A stretch of 64,000 nt of DNA from Zygaena filipendulae (GCA_907165275.2 OU015652.1:11237001-11301000); one strand, 5' to 3'. Positions 31,270 through 42,660 are shown, counted from the stretch's first letter. The notes: generated by a model from the letters alone, not told the origin. Made by a program: numbers and translations.

Positions 31270-31455
31270 TGTATGTTATCACTTATTATTTTTTTTAGTT
31301 TGTATCCAGTTTCTTCATTGTTCTAATTAGTTTATATTGAGGTTAGGTAGGTATCAATAATTTGAAAGTATAGGTAAGTTCAAAGTCTCTATCTGTATTT
31401 ACAGGCATTGGAATATATATTCCTGTGATTATCACAAATCGAAAGTTGAATTTGC

Positions 31456-31787
31456 AATTGGCTACTTGACAAAAAATTTTTTTTTAGTCCGTCGTGTAGA
31501 TTAGTAAAAAATATTGGACACGTATTTTTTCTTTTTTTACGTACTCAAAAAATAACAGAGATACGTTGAGTTGAAATTTCGCGTGACGTCACAATTCAGC
31601 GCGGTTTGTATGGCGCTTATAATGAATATTGACGTCACGAGCCCCCCACCCTAAACTTTAATGCGCTTTATCTATGTTCATTTTCATTAAATTGAAAAAG
31701 CAAAAAATACGTGTCTATTATTTTTTTATTTTCTAACTGACCGACTAATTAGAATTTTGATATTCATACCTTGGAGAATACCCAATT
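31456..31787 (-). mobile_element. TGACGTCA-bearing MITE, copy F (332 bp)
   Basis: Ends AATTGGCTA and TACCCAATT, with two TGACGTCA octamers (about 31583 and 31630). The reverse complement of copy A with only a handful of differences over 332 bp. Confidence 0.82.
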
Positions 31788-32225
31788 AGTGTAGTTTATC
31801 TCTCACATTTTTTTTGTCGTAATTAGTTAACTAGCACTGTATAGCGACGCAGCTAGCATCGTTTCGTTCGTGTGGTTAAAAATGTCAATCTGCTCAATAA
31901 ACGATACTATAACAAGCTTATGTGCCTGGCTTAAACAAAACGAGCAAAATGCAATTGACTGCTTGTTTTACGAGCACTTACGTTTGAGTTAAGTAGTTAG
32001 CGTTATTATGTTGTTACCCATTTTAATTGACACAATGTTGACACAACAACTACCTATTCGTGACAAACTTTTGTAACCATTGTAACATTGCAACTTTAAT
32101 ACGCGCATTCTAAAAATGATCAGCTTTCCACCACACTCCCTTAACATCAGGTGAATTGTGTTGAAACACCCAGTGTTCACAATAAACTAAAAAAGCAATT
32201 ATCTGCCAATTTGATTACTTATTTA
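31788..32225. other. Unassigned sequence
   Basis: No gene or repeat recognised. Confidence 0.35.
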
Positions 32226-32415
32226 CTAGTAACTGTTGCCCGCGAGAGATAATTTCGGAGTCCCCGCAAGGATTCCAGAATAAAAGTATGCCATATGTTA
32301 ATCCAATTAATAAGCTATATGTGTGCCAAATTTAATTTAAATCCGTTCAGCCGTTTTTGCGTAATTGAGTAACTAACAAACTAACTTTCAGATTGTAATA
32401 TACCTATTAGTAGGA
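32226..32415 (-). mobile_element. Helitron-like non-autonomous element
   Basis: On the minus strand it starts TCCTACTAATAGGTATATTA and contains 'AAAACGGCTGAACGGATTTA'. The 3' end is altered (AACTGTTGCCCGCGAGAGAT on the plus strand) but keeps CTAG. Confidence 0.65.
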
Positions 32416-32525
32416 TGAAATACGACACCTACCCTTCACACTTGACGTGTCTTCTACAGTTATCATAATTGGTTACATCTATAACACAACCGAAACTAAA
32501 CTAAAAGTTCTAAACTCATTATCAA

Positions 32526-32768
32526 TCCTAACTAATAATGCGAAAGTGAGTTTGTTTGTTCGTTACGCTTTCACGGCTTAATGGCTTAACCGATCACCAC
32601 GAAATTTTGCATACACGTTGTCAGGGGTACAGAAAAGGACATAGGGTACTTTTTGGCCTGGGTAGGGTATCTTGTGGCCTGAAATAAATTTTATTATTAT
32701 TATTATTATCCCAGTATTCCCGCGGGAACTTCGAAAATCCCGCGAGTGAAACCGCGGGGAACAGCTAG
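32526..32768 (+). mobile_element. Helitron-like element with internal microsatellite
   Basis: Starts TCCTAACTAATAATGCGAAA and ends GCGAGTGAAACCGCGGGGAA then CAGCTAG. Relative to other copies it has an extra stretch ending in a TTA/TAT run (about 32690-32709). Confidence 0.78.
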
Positions 32769-33161
32769 TATAACTATAAATAGACCTAGTAAAGTATAAA
32801 AATAAATTTACATGGTTAAATTCAATAAGAGTTGCATGCTATCTTTAAAGTTTGCTACCGTACTCGTGCAAATCGTATAAATAAAATTAACACAAGCAAG
32901 AAGTACTCGCTCACATGTTGCACTGTCTAATTTTATACCCAAGGTGTAAGCGGATAATGTTATGTATAATATCTGCATAATATTCAGATATTTTAGTCTG
33001 ACGGAGTTGCACATCCCGGGATTTGCTTGTACCATATAGTTACAGACATTCTGCAACTGAAAAACGACTTTGGCAACAGATTATGAACCAATGTAAACGT
33101 ACGTGCCTACATAAATATAATACTTAACGCAAATAATGCAATGGCTTAAAAAATTGTGTTA
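32769..33161. other. Unassigned sequence before the BEL element
   Basis: AT-rich. The minus-strand open frame 32808-33056 has no recognisable motif. Confidence 0.35.
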
Positions 33162-33166
33162 GGTAC
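33162..33166. repeat. Target-site duplication of the BEL element, left copy
   Basis: GGTAC immediately before the left LTR, identical to 39364-39368. Five bases is typical of BEL/Pao insertions. Confidence 0.85.
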
Positions 33167-33329
33167 TATAATCGACGGGAATGGACTGTATTAAAATATT
33201 ATTTGTTTGAATTATAATTATTATATTTTCTCACTCCATTGACAACCACACAATGACAATACCATGGAAACCAATCTATCAAAAATAAATATCTTATAAA
33301 AGGAATGTATCACCAGCCAGTTGCCAACA
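33167..33329 (-). repeat. 3' LTR of the BEL/Pao element (163 bp)
   Basis: On the minus strand it starts TGTTGGCAACTGGCTGG and ends CCCGTCGATTATA. It matches the other LTR base for base by eye. TGTTGG is the usual BEL/Pao LTR start; the length is short for the group. A TTTTATAAG box near its start may serve as the promoter in the 5' copy. Confidence 0.93.
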
Positions 33330-33345
33330 TCCCGGGCCCCTGGTG
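33330..33345 (-). promoter_or_regulatory. Possible polypurine tract (weak)
   Basis: On the minus strand CCAGGGGCCCGGGA directly precedes the 3' LTR. It is G-rich but interrupted by CCC, so it is a poor polypurine tract. Confidence 0.3.
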
Positions 33346-33355
33346 CGAAGCACCG

Positions 33356-36300
33356 TTACGGAGTGGCAACTGCCTGGTTTACTGCATCAAGATTTACTAT
33401 TTTCCTGACTGGCCTCTTAAGGATTCCACCTCTAGTGGCTACTTCAGCTACCCTGATGATGTTGTCTGGTCCAGTATACGTTTTTACAATTCGACCCAGG
33501 GGCCAAACTCCTCGAGGCAAAGCTGGATCAACAATTACGACGACATCGCCTTTTTGCGCATTAGAGGTGGAATCGGTTGTCCACGATCTCCTTCTCCTTA
33601 TCAAGGTTGGCAGGTATTCGCGTAGCCACCTGCTCCAAAAATGATCGGCCAACCGTAACACGTGTTTCCACCGAGCACGTGCTGAGAAGACTCTATCGTC
33701 CAATTCGCCCGCCAGCCACTGTGAATTTGACGTAGAGCCATGCAGGAAATGGAACGGTGTTAATGCTTGTGGGGTATCGTCTGCTGAGGGGATGTAAGTT
33801 AAAGGTCTTGAATTTACCAAGCTCTCCGCTTCGAGTAAGAAAGTATGGAATACTTCGTCATTGGGAGACTTCTCACGTAATGTAGCCTTCAAAGCGGTTT
33901 TAACTGTTCTCACCATTCGCTCCCAAACGCCAGCCATGAAAGGGGATGCGGGTGGGAGAAATTTCCAAGAGATCTTGTCTGCTACAACCCATTCGATCAT
34001 ATTGTTTGTAGCAAATTCTCTGACACGAACTCCGAATAGTGCCGCTAACTCACGGCTTGCACCGACAAAAGCAGTGCCGTTGTCAGACATGATTTTAGTT
34101 GGACTTCCACGTCTTGCTATGAATCGGCGCAAGCTCATTATAGCGGCGTCTGAAGACAGGCTCCTTACAACCTCCAGATGTAAAGCACGTGTGACGAGGC
34201 AAGTATATAAAGCCACATATCTTTTTTCGTGCCGACGGCCAACTGTGACGTCTACCGGTCCAAAGTAGTCTAGTCCCACGTTCGTGAACGGTCGGGTGTG
34301 GTGATCCAGGCGCTCAATGGGTAAATCTCCAGTAGGTGGAATCGTTGGAAACTTCTTTCGTCGCGTACAGTCCCTGCAATTCATAGCAATACTTTTGATG
34401 GCTCTCCGTCCTCCCAGGATCCAAAAACGGGCACGAAGATCGTTGAATACTAGCTCATTGAATCCATGTCCAGCTTTAATGTGATGATGAGCGATCAAGA
34501 GACGAACTATTTTATGTCGATCATCAAGTATAATTCGTGACTGAATGGAGGGATCCTCATCTTTGGATATGGCTTTTATCCTGGAGTCCATGACAAGGAG
34601 ACCGTTACAAATTTTTGGTGATAGTGAACTGAGGCGACTAGTTTTACATATAGGTTTTAAGTTTGACAAATTTATGATTTCTGGCCCAAAACAATCTACC
34701 TGTGATTTAATTAAAAGGAGCTTTTCTGCATGTAACATATCAGAAGCTAATAATTGCTTAGAAAATAATTTGGAATTTGGATCACCGGACTTCTTCAAAA
34801 TGGACCGAAATATTTTTGCGCATACAATCACGCGGGCTGTAGCACGTAGAAGCCGTAACCAGACGCTAAAACGATTTGGATCTGGTACCGGGGGACCAGA
34901 AAGTTGGTCACTATGTACATTATGAAGACCCACCACTTCACCCACGAATTCTTTTACATCTGGAAGTGGTGAGTCTTTACTCATCTTAAGCTCGACAGGC
35001 CATCCCTTTGAAGTTTCCAGTAAAAAGGGAGGACCTCCGAACCATCTGTTAGTCCAGTCCGTCGGTCGTGCACGTGTCGCATCATCGGCTACATTTAACT
35101 CGCTAGGAAGCCAATGCCATTCTTTAGGATCTGTGAATTCCAAGATCTCGCCTACTCTATGTGCGACAAACGGCATGTAACGACGAGCGTCACCACGAAG
35201 CCATTTGAGTACAGTAGTAGAATCGGTCCAGTAGAATGTGGACGCTGGCTTCATTTTATGACTATCTTTGATGATTTTCGCCAATCTCATAGCAATCAGA
35301 GCGGCTTGAAGTTCTAATCGAGGAATCGAAGACGGCTTAAGTGGTGTAACACGTGCCTTGCTGCCTATGAGACACAATTTAATTTGTCCGTTGCCAAAAT
35401 CAAAACGCCAATATGCTACACATGCATAGGCTTGTTCACTTGCATCTGAAAACATGTGCAATTGTGTGTCAATAGGCTGCAAATCACAAGATAAGTACCA
35501 TCTTGGAATCCGCATACTGCTTAGCAAAACTATTTCTTCGACCCAATCAGACCAGATACTGACAAAACGTTGGGGTATTTCATCATCCCAGCCTAACCCT
35601 TGCCGCCATAAATCTTGAATAAGAATACGACCTTTAATAACAGCGGGAGTTAGTAAACCTAAGGGATCATAAACCTTCATGACGCATGATAATATAATTC
35701 TTTTAGTGAGTTTATTTTGAGAATCTTTAACATGGCCTAAACGGAAACCTAAAGTATCGAGTTTTGGATTCCAATTAATACCTAAAGCCCTGACATCGGT
35801 GGGCAAAATGGCTTCAGAACCAGGGTTAGCCCTTAAATCAGTTGGTATAGCATTAAGAACGCGAGTTTCATTTGTCAACCAAGATCTCATCTCAAAACAA
35901 CACCGGCTATGAACTGTAAAAACGTCGGAAATTATTTTAGCTGCTTTATCTAAATTGTCAAAACTAGCGATATAATCATCCATGTAATGGTTATAAATTA
36001 TTTCCGATGTCGCTTCGGGATAAGAGCTTTGAAACTCTAAAGCATTTTTATTCTTAATATAAAGAGCTGTGAATGGACTCGAAACTGCACCAAAGATCAT
36101 CGATGACATTCGATATTCTTTAATGTTATTCTTGCTGTCGGCCGTAGGGTTAAGATGATCGCGCCACAAAAATCTTTGAGCGTCTTGGTCAGACTCTCTT
36201 ATTTTTACTTGAGGAAACATTTCGCGAACGTCTCCAGTTACTGCTATTCGACCTTCTCTAAAGCGAAACAATATGCCGAGTAACGACTGGAGTAAATCAG

Positions 36301-39106
36301 GGCCTACTAACAACAAACTATTTAAGCTCACCCCCTTTGTCGTTGCGGCTGCATCATGTACAACACGAAGCTTTTTCTTTTGTGGGTGGTAAACGCCAAA
36401 ATGAGGAAGGTACCATCTAATTTTGTTGTGTGAAATGCCGGCACCTTTAGAGTAATAGGTATCGGGTGCGCATTCTTCCGCGTACCCCTTTGTTATAATG
36501 TTGTTAATAAACGTGTGGTACGCCTTAGCATAATAGTCTCCCTTAGCAAATTGTTTTTCTAAAGAAATAAAACGAGATAACGCTTGAGGGTAACTATCCG
36601 GGATATCAATTAAATATGTGTGTCGCCATGGCAAGCCGACCTCAAAACGACCTGAAGGAAGGCGGCGCGCTGTAGCTTCCAAAATATCTAAAGCCCGTTG
36701 ATCTTCTTCGCTGTTTTTAGGCGGCAATTTCATAATTCCTATTGAGTCAAGCTTATATTGTTCGCGCATAAGGGCCTCTACTGAATTGTAATCAATATTA
36801 TCATTGAAATAATTGACAAACTCTACTGGCTTAGTTCTACTAGAAACGAAACCATGCAACGTCCAACCCAAAAGTGTGCGCGTGGCGACGGGCTCGGTAG
36901 ATTTACCGCACCAAACTTCACGACCAATAGATAAATGCCAGTCTCCTGCTCCTATGAGAATCGTAGGTGTAGCATTCTCAAACGTTAAAAGATCTACTAA
37001 ATCGTTTAAGTGTTCGTATTTATACAAATCAGCCTTTTTAACGGTTTGCGGTAGGATAGAGAGATTTTTAATGGACCGGGCATTTTGTATGAAATATTCA
37101 TCATCCATATTACGACCTCTAATGTAAAAATTAACACGTTCTACTGTTGCCTCTCTGCTCATACCTCCTACTCCATGGATTTGAATACATTCTTTACACT
37201 CTTCGTTCGCTCCAATTTTCTCAGAAACGGCTGCATCTATAAGTGTCGCAGAGCTACCATCGTCGAGCAGAGCATACGTTTCGTATTCGCCGCGTGGACC
37301 ACGAACTACCACAGGCAGCATTCTCAAATGTGCGCGCGGATACTCTTGTGGCTCTACAGTTCCTGTAATGTTACAAGGAAGAGTACCGGGCAACTCAACA
37401 TTAGATACAATGACGTTATTTACATTTGCGTCCCGTTGCTCGTTTGAGACTGAAGTCGAAGGGTGATTATTATCATTACTACTAGTTTGAGAAGAGATAA
37501 CATTAACGCTTTGTGAACTATCGTGTGCTCCATGTAAAGATGAGTGATGACGCCGAGCGCATCCATTCACCCCACAGCGCTTAGCTCTACAAAAACTCCA
37601 TTTATGAGGGTTACCTCTCAAACATCGGTAGCAAATTTTAGCTTCACGCACCCAGAGCCATCTGTCGTCGATACTGAGTGAAGTGAAGTCTTTGCAAACA
37701 CTGATATTATGATTCTGTTTACAGTAAATACATTCGGGAGCAATTGACTCTTTATTTACAGTTTTATTTAATGAAACAGAATTTTTACGTGGCTCTTTAT
37801 TCACACATGTATTTACAAATGTAGAATTTTTATGTACATACTCACGCCTAGGATAAGTGGCAGATTTAGCGACCTCTGGTGATAGTGCAGAGTAGTCTGG
37901 CACGTACGTGAACTTAAGTTGCCTATCGGCTTCCCGGAGGAGAAAAAGAGACAATGTGTCTAGTTTAGGAGTGTTCTCCTCTTGAAAGTCGGCAGCAAAG
38001 TCAGTAAATCTAGCCTTTGTCAACTCGTTGAGCTTTGACAAAATGTTCCTAAATATTTCAGGCGAATATAAGTACTGATTTTGTTTAAGAGCCTTAATAG
38101 TAGCGATACAATTTCGTACCTTGTTAGCGAGCATGTTTAATTGCTCGGGCGTACTAACTTTTGCAAGAGTACGTAGAGCGGCGATCTCACGTGCCACAAT
38201 TATCTCTGGCCGACCATACGTTTGTTCTAGGGCGCGCAGAACGTCTTCAGGGTCCTCCGCAGTGTGAAGTAGTGCATCGACTGCTTCGCGGGCAGGACCA
38301 CGTAGTGCGTCACCTAGGCGAGATAGGTTGGCTGTGGGCGAGAAATGATGATGAGTTTTATTGTAAATACTCCTAAAAGCGAGCCACTCTTTATAATTTC
38401 CACTGAAAGAGGGAAGAGTCTTTTTGTTAGTTGTTTCTGCGAGAGCGGCGACGGCTGACGTTAATTTGGCGATAACGGAGGTGGAGGTGGATTTTCCGGA
38501 GTGTCCGATCTCGTCACAACCAAGATGTGGGTCGATGGCCTTGGTGTTGAACACGGGAGCCGCCGCCTGCACTGGCGGCGGAAAGGTGTCGTGATCAACT
38601 GTAGGCACCAGGAAAGCGCCAGAGTGATGACTTCTGACGCTCTCGACCCACGATGTGGTGCGAGACTTATTGCTACCAGAATTTCCAGCCTCTATCGCAG
38701 CGAGCGTAGCCTGAAGCTCGATCTCTTCAACCTCCTTCTCGCGTTCCAATTGGCGGCGTCGCAGTTCCGCTTCAGCGGCGAGCTTGCGGGCGATGATAGT
38801 GGACCCGGAGCGTCGTGAGCTTCGCGCGCTGGGGACTGAAGACGACACCTGGCTGCCTGCGTCTGAAATTATATTTACAGAACGCGGCGGAGGCCGCCTG
38901 ATGGTGGATGACACGAGAAGGCCATCGGTCGGCACGGCCGAGTCCAGCGCTGTCGCGCTCCCGGGGGCCGGGGCGGATGTGGCGCGAGGCTCGTCCGATG
39001 CCGAAGGGTTGCCAGTGGACGTGAGTTTGTCTTTGGTTGACATAGCGCGTGTTTTAACCATGAAAATTGAAAAATGGTAAACGGAACAAATTAAAAATTC
39101 AACCAA
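33356..39106 (-). CDS. BEL/Pao gag-pol polyprotein (1,916 codons)
   Basis: A single frame encodes all retrotransposition functions. It starts with a charged coiled-coil-like stretch (residues about 104-140), then a Gag domain of the DUF1759 type from about 230 and Cys/His knuckles from about 459 (CIYCKQNHNISVC, CYRCLRGNPHKWSFC). The aspartic protease is ALLDDGSSATLI (about 613). Reverse transcriptase has the catalytic YMDD at 1041-1044. RNase H starts near HMFSDASE (about 1217), with WTDSTTVLKWL. Integrase has a zinc-binding HHCC region, NVGLDYFGPVDV (about 1610), MSDNGTAFVG (about 1672) and the final Glu region, and a C-terminal DUF5641-like domain (about 1810-1900) follows. The frame opens at Met1; Met16 or Met22 are plausible starts. 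No stop or frameshift. The order protease, RT, RNase H, integrase and the YMDD context identify BEL/Pao rather than Gypsy or Copia. Confidence 0.95.
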   Translation of the reverse strand: MVEFLICSVYHFSIFMVKTRAMSTKDKLTSTGNPSASDEPRATSAPAPGSATALDSAVPTDGLLVSSTIRRPPPRSVNIISDAGSQVSSSVPSARSSRRSGSTIIARKLAAEAELRRRQLEREKEVEEIELQATLAAIEAGNSGSNKSRTTSWVESVRSHHSGAFLVPTVDHDTFPPPVQAAAPVFNTKAIDPHLGCDEIGHSGKSTSTSVIAKLTSAVAALAETTNKKTLPSFSGNYKEWLAFRSIYNKTHHHFSPTANLSRLGDALRGPAREAVDALLHTAEDPEDVLRALEQTYGRPEIIVAREIAALRTLAKVSTPEQLNMLANKVRNCIATIKALKQNQYLYSPEIFRNILSKLNELTKARFTDFAADFQEENTPKLDTLSLFLLREADRQLKFTYVPDYSALSPEVAKSATYPRREYVHKNSTFVNTCVNKEPRKNSVSLNKTVNKESIAPECIYCKQNHNISVCKDFTSLSIDDRWLWVREAKICYRCLRGNPHKWSFCRAKRCGVNGCARRHHSSLHGAHDSSQSVNVISSQTSSNDNNHPSTSVSNEQRDANVNNVIVSNVELPGTLPCNITGTVEPQEYPRAHLRMLPVVVRGPRGEYETYALLDDGSSATLIDAAVSEKIGANEECKECIQIHGVGGMSREATVERVNFYIRGRNMDDEYFIQNARSIKNLSILPQTVKKADLYKYEHLNDLVDLLTFENATPTILIGAGDWHLSIGREVWCGKSTEPVATRTLLGWTLHGFVSSRTKPVEFVNYFNDNIDYNSVEALMREQYKLDSIGIMKLPPKNSEEDQRALDILEATARRLPSGRFEVGLPWRHTYLIDIPDSYPQALSRFISLEKQFAKGDYYAKAYHTFINNIITKGYAEECAPDTYYSKGAGISHNKIRWYLPHFGVYHPQKKKLRVVHDAAATTKGVSLNSLLLVGPDLLQSLLGILFRFREGRIAVTGDVREMFPQVKIRESDQDAQRFLWRDHLNPTADSKNNIKEYRMSSMIFGAVSSPFTALYIKNKNALEFQSSYPEATSEIIYNHYMDDYIASFDNLDKAAKIISDVFTVHSRCCFEMRSWLTNETRVLNAIPTDLRANPGSEAILPTDVRALGINWNPKLDTLGFRLGHVKDSQNKLTKRIILSCVMKVYDPLGLLTPAVIKGRILIQDLWRQGLGWDDEIPQRFVSIWSDWVEEIVLLSSMRIPRWYLSCDLQPIDTQLHMFSDASEQAYACVAYWRFDFGNGQIKLCLIGSKARVTPLKPSSIPRLELQAALIAMRLAKIIKDSHKMKPASTFYWTDSTTVLKWLRGDARRYMPFVAHRVGEILEFTDPKEWHWLPSELNVADDATRARPTDWTNRWFGGPPFLLETSKGWPVELKMSKDSPLPDVKEFVGEVVGLHNVHSDQLSGPPVPDPNRFSVWLRLLRATARVIVCAKIFRSILKKSGDPNSKLFSKQLLASDMLHAEKLLLIKSQVDCFGPEIINLSNLKPICKTSRLSSLSPKICNGLLVMDSRIKAISKDEDPSIQSRIILDDRHKIVRLLIAHHHIKAGHGFNELVFNDLRARFWILGGRRAIKSIAMNCRDCTRRKKFPTIPPTGDLPIERLDHHTRPFTNVGLDYFGPVDVTVGRRHEKRYVALYTCLVTRALHLEVVRSLSSDAAIMSLRRFIARRGSPTKIMSDNGTAFVGASRELAALFGVRVREFATNNMIEWVVADKISWKFLPPASPFMAGVWERMVRTVKTALKATLREKSPNDEVFHTFLLEAESLVNSRPLTYIPSADDTPQALTPFHFLHGSTSNSQWLAGELDDRVFSARARWKHVLRLADHFWSRWLREYLPTLIRRRRSWTTDSTSNAQKGDVVVIVDPALPRGVWPLGRIVKTYTGPDNIIRVAEVATRGGILKRPVRKIVNLDAVNQAVATP

Positions 39107-39181
39107 ATGACAACAGGTTTTGAAAAATTTTGAATTTGTAGAAACGCGAGTATTTTACTATAAAACGATGGATCAAATACT

Positions 39182-39200
39182 AATGGATCGATGGACCAAA
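39182..39200 (-). promoter_or_regulatory. Probable primer-binding site region
   Basis: Immediately inside the 5' LTR the minus strand reads TTTGGTCCATCGATCC. The TGG two bases in would pair with the CCA end of a tRNA. I could not match the following bases to a specific tRNA. Confidence 0.4.
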
Positions 39201-39363
39201 TATAATCGACGGGAATGGACTGTATTAAAATATTATTTGTTTGAATTATAATTATTATATTTTCTCACTCCATTGACAACCACACAATGACAATACCATG
39301 GAAACCAATCTATCAAAAATAAATATCTTATAAAAGGAATGTATCACCAGCCAGTTGCCAACA
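39201..39363 (-). repeat. 5' LTR of the BEL/Pao element (163 bp)
   Basis: Identical by eye to the LTR at 33167-33329. Transcription of the element would start in this copy, running to lower coordinates. Confidence 0.93.
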
Positions 39364-39368
39364 GGTAC
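39364..39368. repeat. Target-site duplication of the BEL element, right copy
   Basis: GGTAC directly after the LTR end ...TTGCCAACA. Confidence 0.85.
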
Positions 39369-41958
39369 TTTTAGATAATATAAAAAAAGCATTTCGTTAT
39401 ACATAAACTATGTACTTATCTTTACTATCTTTACCGAGCCGAACCGAACCGCCCGCCCCGCCCGGGTGGCGGGTGTGACCTCCGGCTAGCTCTTGAATCC
39501 TTCACTGCTAAGTGACATAGTTAGTTACGAGTAATTTAGGTCTTAGAATAGGACGATGTACTTTCATCTTAATATAGAATCCCGGAAATTTCTACATTGA
39601 ACGTAGGAAACCGTGGGTGAATATATTTGGCAAAAATTAAGAGAAGAATTTTAATCAAGAGCAACACAACACAAAAAACAATTTTGCAAACACATACAAT
39701 GTCACAAAAACAAAGAGGTGAAATGAATTTTGTCTGTCCGTTTACGAATTCGAAACTATACTTAAGGGATTTGTATGCGGCTTGCACACGTAAATTGTGC
39801 CTAGCTTGGAGCAACAAATACCTCGTCTTTTTAAAGTGTTCTACGTGTACTGTCACTGCAAGAAGAAGAAGTGAAACCGTGGGCACTACCTAGTCGTCCA
39901 TAAAAGCGGTGCGATGCCAAAAGTGTAGCGAATTTTTTTCCCAGAAACAACAGCAGTCGATTTAATCCACAGTTAATCCCACTGACATGTCCTGTTGCGA
40001 AAGGCCACCTCTGTTTATTTAACATTCTAATGTGCATTACTTTAATTATACATTTTCGTGTGAATTAAACAGTCAGCTGAAATAAATATTGAGACACAGT
40101 TATATAACTGCACAAAAGTAGGTAAACACAATTTTTCATCTCTCTTCCGGATTTAATGGAACACTGACGCACGAACATCATCGAACTATAACAGTAATAC
40201 TCGCATCGCTGTCTAACCCTGGGTCTTATTCTATTCCAACATTGGCCTTGATATTGATGTTAAAACTTTGTTGATATGAAACTATGAGTTGGGTGCATCA
40301 TAATCTTCATTTGATCCATGTGTCTGTCACTAAATTCACAAACATCTTCTACACATTCGGCAAAGTTTTTCAGTACGAGTAAATTAATGTTAATCTGAAT
40401 ACCTACAGAAACTCACTCCCCATTGCTCTCCATCTCCTAGAAAAGTTGATAGTCAGAGACTATGGATTGCCGTTTTGCTACTATTACACACAATCCTTCT
40501 TCACCAAGTTTATATCCTTATTCCTTCGCGTACATGCCCATTGGTTGCTATTGTTTTCGACGTTTACCTTTCTGACGAGGTCCTTTCCTCCTCGGACGAC
40601 ATCTTTTGACAGTAGCTTGGTTGGTGACTTGTGTTTTAGTGCATCAAAGGGTCAATTCAGGTCATGCAAAATACAAAACTCTACCGCTCCTGCACCGATA
40701 ACGGTTTTATGTTTATCGCGATCAGAATTGGATCTCAATTAATTCGATAGCCTTGCGCAGCTGATACTCGGTTTAGCCTCCTTAGCCAAGTTGACAATCT
40801 ACGATCATGAACGCTAAAGAAAACTAAGATACATACTATCGTAATATCACGTGGTCACGTAAAATCGTTCAATTATTATTATTAAAGTCCATTTGTCGTG
40901 ACAAGAGTTTTCTATAGCGTTACCAATCATAGTTTGTCAACTTGAATAAGTAAGGGGGCAATTTTTCATTCATGGGTCAGAGCAGCTGTTCTATTTTATA
41001 TGTGCTATAAAGGTCGAGATAAGTAAAAAACGTCTTATTGACTTTTATTTCCATTGTCCAATAAGCTACCGCAAGTGGGGCGGCCATCAGCTTGTTTACT
41101 ATCACTTGTGTAACATTTAAGCATCTTATTGGACGGTGTGATCATTGCCAAGACCAAAAATAAAATACCTATCCGAAGTTTTTGTCCGTATAACGAGGTT
41201 GCCGAGTATTTATATCTGGAGAGGAGGGCTTAAAATAACTTAGCTCTGATGCTGTTACATAAGCAACGTGACACAATTTTTTGTGGCCAAGCTTTCCTTA
41301 GTTTATTAACAGATATATCGTCCACCTGTGATCTATTGTCTCTTGTTGGCCACGGTGGTATGACGTAGGTCATAAAAAGTTCATAAACTTTTGTGACGTG
41401 AATAATTCGCCTATGAGTCTCTCACAAATTTTCACTCTTGTGTATTTGCTTCCAGTCCGGAAAAAATTGAGGTGATCGGGTGAAAACAACTATAGGTACG
41501 TATGGGCGTAATATAATATGCTCACTTGTGCACTTTTTATACTTTTTATACATAAGTAGGTATACCTTATGGTAAAAAAAATAAAAATTAAATATCTATG
41601 TAATGAAGGTAACGAAGTAAAAAAATAAACATTAACCTTACACACAAAAAAGACAAGAGTGATGATCGATGACTATAAAAAATCTTCGCAACAGTTACAA
41701 ATTACAATATCAGTATTCACTTGCGTTTAAAAAAATATCGCAAATATTTCACAGTTCGACTCTACTTTTTTAGAATAGTTTAATTTATTAGATTTTATAC
41801 TTTTAAATGCACCTATAAATATATCTTGCGGTGTCAGTACTCGGGAACAAATGAAAAAATCTCGTTATTTTTTTTTCATTTATTGAATATTATCTGAAGT
41901 GACTGAAGTTCAATAAATTGTATCAATCGGTTTATTTACTTTATTTATTTATTCTTTA
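39369..41958. other. 2.6-kb intergenic stretch without recognisable gene
   Basis: A GC-rich spot (GCCCGCCCCGCCCGGGTGGC) lies near 39450. Decayed Helitron-like bits occur near 39570-39620 ('ATCCCGGAAATTTCTAC') and at about 39872-39893 (GTGAAACCGTGGGCACTACC then TAG). The rest, including the 98-codon frame at 40446, shows no known motif. Confidence 0.4.
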
Positions 41959-42158
41959 CTAGCTGTGCCCCACGGTTTCACCCGCGGTAATTTCGGAGTT
42001 CCCGCGGGAATTCCGGGATAAAAAGTACCCTATATCCTTCTCTGTACCCCCTGACAACGTGCATGCCAAATTTCATCCAAATCCGTTCAGCCATTTTTGC
42101 GTGATTGAGTAACAAACATCCAAACATCCATACTTTCACATTCAGAATATTATTAGGA
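41959..42158 (-). mobile_element. Helitron-like non-autonomous element, well preserved
   Basis: The plus strand starts CTAGCTGTGCCCCACGGTTT, contains 'CGGAGTTCCCGCGGGAATTC' and 'CAAATCCGTTCAGCCATTTT', and ends AATATTATTAGGA, so the minus strand starts TCCTAATAATATTC. Confidence 0.82.
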
Positions 42159-42164
42159 TTGCAC

Positions 42165-42215
42165 AAGAACGTACAAAATTACAAATGGCGAACTTAATGC
42201 CTTGCGGCAGTCATG
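42165..42215 (-). repeat. LINE 3' tail fragment
   Basis: 'ATGGCGAACTTAATGCCTTG' and 'CGGCAGTC' resemble the tail at 22271-22365. Confidence 0.4.
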
Positions 42216-42660
42216 GTTAATCATTGGGTTGACGGTTTGTGTCACAGCACTTCAATATTCAAGGTATCCTTGTATGCACACAGGTATACGCACGGGGATT
42301 AATGACAGTTAATTACTTTTTTGTAAAATACAAAAATATGTAACTAGGTGTATAATTTAGCACGGTAGAGCTTGCAGAAACATTCATAGTAGAGCGTTTG
42401 TATACCACTTTTAAATTCCACTTATAACTTTTATCTATCGCAAGATAGGTAGGTACTCGCAATAAAGTATGCGTGTTCAATTTATTATATACTAACTGTA
42501 GCCTACCGATTCCCTCAGGAAATTTGGTTTACCGAGATAGAAATAATATCATAAATTTGGACGGAACCCATGTTACGAAATTGGCAAAATTAATTTAGAA
42601 CCATCCTGAAGTTTTCACATGATGCGTGCAAGTAATCAAATTCGTACCGACACACTGAAA
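42216..42660. other. Unassigned sequence
   Basis: No gene or repeat recognised. Confidence 0.35.

Larger units (their letters stand above)
33167..39363 (-). mobile_element. Complete BEL/Pao LTR retrotransposon
   Basis: 6.2-kb element on the minus strand with identical 163-bp LTRs, a 5-bp target duplication and one uninterrupted gag-pol frame filling almost the whole interior. It has no envelope-like second frame. Identical LTRs and the open frame point to a very recent insertion. It lies between the two host genes, so no exon is disrupted that I can see. Confidence 0.95.

Noticed and set aside
33305..39080. Numerous plus-strand frames across 33.3-39.1 kb
   Set aside because: Shadows of the minus-strand BEL gag-pol.
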